From NCBI GenBank assembly GCA_002189035.1, contig NEEC01000017.1, forward strand, positions 124,001 to 188,000: a DNA stretch of 64,000 nucleotides. Reading direction: 5' to 3'. The stretch is from Utricularia gibba (Eukaryota; Streptophyta; Magnoliopsida; Lamiales; Lentibulariaceae). The notes under the pieces are model-generated. The model searched no databases. It was not told the DNA's origin and saw nothing but the letters and a program-made list of their open reading frames with translations. Made by a program: the position numbers and the translations under genes. This document shows positions 59,396 to 64,000 of this stretch, one piece after another. How positions within the stretch are numbered: the stretch's first letter is position 1; the number at the start of each line of letters is the position of its first letter.

Positions 59396-60245
59396 GTTCT
59401 CGCCCTCTCTCAAAATACTCGGCGTGTCTGAACTTGCCAATATGTTGGTGTTTGTTGCAATAATGCTTTGTCCTATTTTGGTTCTCCCCACCTCGGACCA
59501 CTGTTTTGCTGCCCAGGACCCTGTATCAATCAGGATTGGCTGGCTATTCATTATTTCGAATCCTTAGTTACTGTGCTCCATCCAAGGCTGTCAATGCCCG
59601 CCTTCCTGGAGTTTAAACAAGTTTCAGTTTTTCTGGTTTTGAAAGGTTCCACGTCGAGCCCCATTCTCCACCGTTCCATATGCTCGTAGAAATCGAGACA
59701 TGGAAACCAGATGGATGTTGTTGTTGGGCCCCGCCTCCATCTCTGGGGCTTCACACCGCAAGTCCCTTCTCTTTCCGTGTCTCGTACCTTATATTATCCT
59801 GGGACTCTCCTGCTGCGGCCATGCTGCTACGTGGCCTCCTGCGATTCCCATGATTGGAGATTTTACCATTTATGCACTTTCCACTTGCAAGTATTTTATT
59901 TGTTACATTGCTATCTTCACAGGAGAGGCAGGCAGCATAGGATGACTCAGGGGCCCCTCGGCACACACAGCGAGAGTATGCATGCAGCATTTTGTAGAGT
60001 TAGTTATATGCTATGCAACACACAAGTGGTCGTGGTGTCTACAGTACATTAACAGAACAGTATGGGGGTGCAGCTGAGCTCCTTGGAATGGCGCTTCGAG
60101 CTGCTTCCGGGGGCTGCTACAGTACAGTACAATACAATACGACACACACTACGAGGAGCGAACAAGCAGAGGAGTAGATAAACTCCGGGGGTGCATACAC
60201 CGCCACCCCTCTGGTAATTCTCTACGGTGAAAGCAAAGCAGGAAC
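59396..60245. other. Intergenic region between convergent PDH E1 beta and NCED
   Basis: It holds the 3' UTRs of two convergent genes. No gene is seen; open stretches here lack domains. A short ACAGTACAGTACAATACAATAC simple repeat lies at 60118-60139. Confidence 0.55.
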
Positions 60246-61997
60246 TCACGCTTGGTTCTCCAAGTCTTGGGCACTCATGAATGTGCCGTGAAGACCGTAC
60301 GGGACCCTTGATGGAAGTTCGATCCTGGCCTCCAGTTGAAGAGTCATGGCGTTCACGATCTGGAGGTAAGATTTCCAGGACTCCTCGTTGTGGGTGAAGG
60401 CCAGAACATACCCATTATCCTCCCCTTCGGCGTTGGGGCTCCTGGGGAGAAACAGGGGCTCACCGCCGAAATTGTTGTCGCCGTAGATGAACTTCTTGAC
60501 CTCTCCGGTAAAGAGATCCACTTTGGCGAATCCCGAAACTCTGGGCCACGGCTCTGCAATGGCCAGATAGGCGAATTGCGTTTTTCTTCCCAGCTTGTTC
60601 CGGTTCACCATTCCTGCTTCCAAGTTCACTTGGTCGGCGTCGGCCATAATCGGACGGCGGGTGGACTTTCCGGTCTTCAAATTGAGTCGGATTTCGGACA
60701 AGACGCTCTTTAATCCCTCGTCGCATTCGTTGAAAATGGAATCAGCTGGAGTCATGCAAGAACCAATGACGACGATTTCGTCGGTCTCTGTTTCCTCCCA
60801 GGCGTTCCAGAGGTGGAAACAGAAGCAGTTTGGAACTTCTACCCATTTAATAGCGGAGGCGTGGTGCGCATACTTGTCGAGTACACCGAACCGTGAAACC
60901 TTGTCCTTGTCGTAGACCACCGGCGAACCGCCGCGCAACATTTCAGACATCTTGAACACCACCTGCTGATCAGGGATGATCACGAACTTGTCTGTTATCG
61001 CGAAATCGTGCATCATCGTGGGCTCCGCGAGTGGAATTTCCACGTCTTCGGACTTTCTCCCGTTTCTGGAGAATCTGAAATACTTCAAGTACGGTTTCTT
61101 GATGACGTCGTAGCTGAGCGCGAACATCTCGCCGGAAACTGGGTCGACCTTTGGATGGGCAATCATGGTGGAATCCAAGCGGCCGTCAAAATCGTATCTC
61201 CCCACGGTTTCAAGGTCGCCATTGGGCGTCACACGAACGTGATAAGGCAAATCATCTTCGGACATCGCTAGCAGACGCCGATTGAAGTAGACCAATCCGG
61301 CATTAGCAACACCCATTCCGTGGTCGGAATCGATGAGCTTAAAAAGCCCACGAGCATAAAAAAGCAGTAATCTGGCTATACCCGTGTGACCATGAAGCTC
61401 ACCGATGGCCTTGGGAAAAATGGGACGTCCTAGCGCCCGTTCTTGAACCAATCTCTGTGTCTCCGTGAACCTGCAGGCGTAGCTAGCCTCCCCATCGGCA
61501 AATTTCACTGCGTGGATCATGCCGTCGCCGTCAAAAAAATGATGCCCAGATTGCGGCTCGAAAAGCGGGTTCGCGCCGTTCCGCACATACACCCCGCAAA
61601 TTGATTCCGGTATCTTTCCGATCACGGGAAGAGAATGCTCCGCGGGATGCTCTGGCACAGGGGAGAAGTTCCCTGGTATCTGAAAAACTGGGTCAGCCGT
61701 CTTGGGCAGTGGGTGCTGGTGCTCGTGCAGCGTTAATGCTCTTTCCGCAGCATCCAGAGCCGCCGCGGCGACTTTCTGAATCAAATTCCATTTTGCAGGA
61801 GTATTAGCAATAGGATTTGCCCTGCTGCCAACAGCTGAAAGCTCAAGACATGAAGAAGAGTCGATTGTGGTAGAACTGTGATCCGCGGTGGTGAATGAGA
61901 GGGAGGAAGCCTGCGGGGTCTTCCGGCTAGAGATGGAAGAAGCCTGAATTCTGGGGGTAGTGCAGATATAAGCTTTGGAAATAGAAGAAACAGCCAT
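60246..61997 (-). CDS. NCED: 9-cis-epoxycarotenoid dioxygenase (NCED)
   Basis: The single uninterrupted 583-residue frame, intronless as NCED genes usually are, is close to maize VP14 and Arabidopsis NCED3 (about 600). Residues 1 to about 65 are a Ser/Thr-rich transit peptide. The amphipathic helix [17 protein letters not shown] (72-88) is the thylakoid-binding element of NCEDs. The beta-propeller has the four iron-binding histidines at H281 (MIAHPKVDP), H330 (MMHDFAIT), H395 ([10 protein letters not shown]) and H570 (YGLHGTFMS). [10 protein letters not shown] and [12 protein letters not shown] are also present. The enzyme cleaves 9-cis-violaxanthin or neoxanthin to xanthoxin, the committed and drought-regulated step of abscisic acid synthesis. 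Start ATG 61997 is the first in the frame. Which NCED paralogue it is cannot be fixed. All key residues are intact. Confidence 0.96.
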   Translation of the reverse strand: MAVSSISKAYICTTPRIQASSISSRKTPQASSLSFTTADHSSTTIDSSSCLELSAVGSRANPIANTPAKWNLIQKVAAAALDAAERALTLHEHQHPLPKTADPVFQIPGNFSPVPEHPAEHSLPVIGKIPESICGVYVRNGANPLFEPQSGHHFFDGDGMIHAVKFADGEASYACRFTETQRLVQERALGRPIFPKAIGELHGHTGIARLLLFYARGLFKLIDSDHGMGVANAGLVYFNRRLLAMSEDDLPYHVRVTPNGDLETVGRYDFDGRLDSTMIAHPKVDPVSGEMFALSYDVIKKPYLKYFRFSRNGRKSEDVEIPLAEPTMMHDFAITDKFVIIPDQQVVFKMSEMLRGGSPVVYDKDKVSRFGVLDKYAHHASAIKWVEVPNCFCFHLWNAWEETETDEIVVIGSCMTPADSIFNECDEGLKSVLSEIRLNLKTGKSTRRPIMADADQVNLEAGMVNRNKLGRKTQFAYLAIAEPWPRVSGFAKVDLFTGEVKKFIYGDNNFGGEPLFLPRSPNAEGEDNGYVLAFTHNEESWKSYLQIVNAMTLQLEARIELPSRVPYGLHGTFMSAQDLENQA

Positions 61998-62106
61998 TTG
62001 ACCCGAAGCACGGCTTCCGAGTGAATTATGGCGTCTGTCTGTCTGCGTTGCGAAGTGGCGAAGTATGTTGTGGTTGATGATGAGAAAAACGAAGAGGTGC
62101 CGGCGG

Positions 62107-62117
62107 ATTTTATAGGG
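62107..62117 (-). promoter_or_regulatory. NCED TATA box
   Basis: On the minus strand it reads CTATAAAATCC, with a position (about 110 bases before the ATG) and sequence typical of plant TATA boxes. Confidence 0.6.
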
Positions 62118-62452
62118 ATGCAGCGCATACTAAATCCACGTGTCAGAATCAACACAACTCTTTGGGATGACTGGTCAGTCAGTCAGTCAGTCAGTCGCCC
62201 TCTCTCTCTCTTACCTTACAAGGGAAAGCCGAATTATTACTGCAAGCTTTTCTATTCTAGACTTGTAGTGTAATGCAATCTAATCCCACCGGACGGACAC
62301 CAAGCCTAGCATTCCAAATTGGGTTAGGAGCAGCAAGGGGAATGAACGAATACTTGTCATCTCTGTGTTATTTCACCACCAACTGGAGGAGGAAAGAGTG
62401 TGTGGCCTCCTGGAAACACGTGGCACACCGGATGCCCGAGGCGCTGCGTCAT

Positions 62453-62481
62453 CCGGTCGCCGGTCACCGGTCACCGGTCAC
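62453..62481. repeat. Tandem CGGTCACC octamers in the NCED upstream region
   Basis: CCGGTCGCCGGTCACCGGTCACCGGTCACC is three and a half units of an 8-base repeat, the first with G for A. Each GGTCACC/GGTGACC is nearly palindromic. Confidence 0.85.
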
Positions 62482-62870
62482 CTCAGTAGATATTTTATTT
62501 TACTCCCACTTTCCCCCCTCTATAGAAAATGTATTTTTTGGGGTGTAATTATAACTGAAGCCCGGGCGCCGGAGCTGCGTCACGTGACCCAGATAAGGGA
62601 AGTGGCATATCCCATTCTCGTCCACCACCTCCATGTGACATCTTTAAAAGGAAGGTGTTGAATGTCGCTGATGCAGCAGAGCAGAGCACGGTATTTGTGC
62701 TTTCTGTGTTTTAGGATGTGGTAAGATTAGTGAGTGATATTTGGCGTAATTAGTAGTCGGCTATGGAAATGGTTATGGAAATCGTCATCTGTGGTTGCCC
62801 ATCCCAGGGAGGGAATTGGCGGGCCCCATCTCGAAGGAAACTGCACCGCCCACACTCCCACGTGCGCCGT

Positions 62871-64000
62871 ACCGTGTCTTCTTTTTTTTGATGCCAAGTA
62901 AGCGGAGGCCCGCGAGTATTAAATACTGATTTACCCGGAGGCAGGACCTGCGGCTCGGCTCTCCCGCATAGCATAGCGTAGCATAGCAGCCTAGAGAGAG
63001 TCTAGACTGGGGGATTCACTGAAACCGTGAACGGCCACGTCGACTGGATGACGTGTGCTGCGCGAAGCATCTATGACTCACTGCTCCTACTCGAGTGTGA
63101 AGTCAAGAAGGCAGGTTTAATGGTGATAACCCAACCCTGCCTCCCATTCCTGATGGTGATGATGATGATGATGATGCAGTAAAAAAAGTGCTGCGACTTG
63201 GTAGGAATCAGAAATCAACTCCGCTTCTTTTCTTTTCTTTTCTTTGTTTTTTTCTATTTCTGTTATATTAAGGGGCGTTGCCCAAGTGAGTGAAGTTGTG
63301 TAAGAGGGGCCATGGATGTGCTTTGGTGTCGTCAATTCTTACATCATCAGCAGGCAGCCAGTGTGTTTCCCCAGTCACCATCTATGGTGTTGTAGGGCTT
63401 GAATTCAAAGTTTGATATGGTGAAGCACACTTGGACGTCTAGCACATACCAGGGGCAATGGATTAATTACAGGTGGAAACCACGGACCAGAGCTTCTTAA
63501 GTTCTTGCAGGCTGGGAACTGTGCGGTACCACAACGACTACAGCCAGTAGCTGACGGACTCCAGGATGAATTCCCATTGGTTGCTTGACCAGACCTATTC
63601 CTCCCCTCAAAAAATCTTTTATGTAAGTCTTTGAATTAGAGCTCACCATGGGCATGGGGAGGAACTTTTTGCCCCCCGGGCTATGGTTTCATGGTTTAAA
63701 TGCCCTGGTCGTGGTCCGGTTGTTGTGGATGGATCAGATCCCTTGCTCCGCATTTTCTTACAGTCAAACAAACCAGTCATCCAATGCAGGTTTTGTCTGG
63801 TGGTTCGATCGCCTCGATGTCCCTTGTCCACTGTCCACCACCACCCCCCCCCCCCCCCCCTTAGAATTAGAGGGATGGATCATTCATTGAATGGCAGGAG
63901 GAGAGTACAAGCAGGAGCAGGAGATGGAGAAAGGTACAACTGGACCAGGAATATTTATTTTACTGAAATTAATGTCATATAAATTTCATCATCATGGCTA
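62871..64000. other. Right-end intergenic region, no gene seen
   Basis: Distal NCED upstream sequence or spacer. It contains CATAG/CGTAG repeats (62968-62988), a GATGAT run (63152-63176), CTTTT repeats (63224-63243) and a C run (63845-63860). Two further ACGT cores sit at about 63037 (CCACGTCGAC) and 63051 (GACGTGT). Open stretches at 63648-63982 are low-complexity and have no domain. Confidence 0.5.

Larger units (their letters stand above)
61998..62870 (-). promoter_or_regulatory. NCED promoter with four G-box/ABRE-type sites
   Basis: Reading toward the gene, CTATAAAATCC (62107-62117) is a good TATA box about 110 bp before the ATG. CACGTG palindromes lie at 62137-62142 (in CCACGTGTC), 62417-62422 (in ACACGTGGC), 62581-62586 and 62859-62864. 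The first two fit the ABA-response element consensus ACGTG(G/T)C. The first is only about 20 bp upstream of the TATA box. A TCAG tetranucleotide run (about 62172-62195) and a CGGTCACC tandem (62453-62481) lie between them. Drought/ABA control through bZIP factors is the natural inference. Confidence 0.7.

Noticed and set aside
60336-60915. Open stretches of 106-125 codons on the plus strand opposite NCED
   Set aside because: They are antisense shadows of a strongly constrained, GC-richer coding exon and have no domain.
63845-63860. Long C run as a functional G-quadruplex
   Set aside because: A single homopolymer run prone to sequencing error; no spaced G tracts around it.

Overview
The window is nuclear DNA of a flowering plant. 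Three things show this: intron-containing genes with GT-AG junctions, plastid-targeted proteins (a plastid pyruvate dehydrogenase E1 beta, a BASS1-type carrier and an NCED of abscisic acid synthesis), and plant-type transposable elements (Athila/Tat-like Ty3/gypsy, Ty1/copia, MULE, hAT). I cannot name the species from the sequence.

Layout. Positions 1 to about 45,400 are mostly a nested, decayed transposon landscape interrupted by one intact gene. From the left: a copia gag remnant; inverted and chimeric gypsy LTR pieces; a clean solo LTR with its target duplication (1638-2810); a gag/protease scrap; a long defective Ty3/gypsy element (about 4832-15055) with a damaged 5' LTR, a tRNA-Asp-type primer site, gag, protease, RT, RNase H, a truncated integrase, an extra 3' ORF and a 3' LTR; an antisense gypsy pol relic; and an old MULE of about 6.6 kb (17925-24550) with recognisable terminal inverted repeats. 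The TPR-thioredoxin gene TTL (25198-27882, seven exons, 691 codons) sits directly beside the MULE. After it come a minisatellite, a second MULE relic, more copies of the same LTR family, a hAT transposase relic, a gypsy integrase scrap and a nearly complete but mutated copia element (37166-42498) with a perfect 5-bp target duplication.

From about 45.6 kb the region is gene-dense: NADK3-type NAD(H) kinase (-), an unrecognised single-pass membrane protein (-), BASS1 (+), a WAG-type AGCVIII kinase (-), the ALG1/TURAN mannosyltransferase with 16 exons (+), plastid PDH E1 beta (+) and a single-exon NCED (-) with several G-box/ABRE sites upstream.

The genes are independent housekeeping, signalling and hormone loci, not an operon. 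Plastid PDH E1 beta (acetyl-CoA for fatty acids), BASS1 and NCED act in plastids. ALG1 acts at the ER. WAG and TTL belong to auxin/polarity and brassinosteroid/osmotic signalling.

The most notable signal in the gene part is that three conserved genes (NADK3, WAG, PDH E1 beta) are each exactly one base short of an intact frame. Two of the missing bases fall in G runs. This looks like consensus homopolymer error or, less likely, real recent lesions. I found no clearly undescribed multi-gene system. The best candidates for follow-up are the unrecognised membrane protein, the extra gypsy 3' ORF kept beside a lost integrase core, the MULE next to TTL, and the NCED upstream region.
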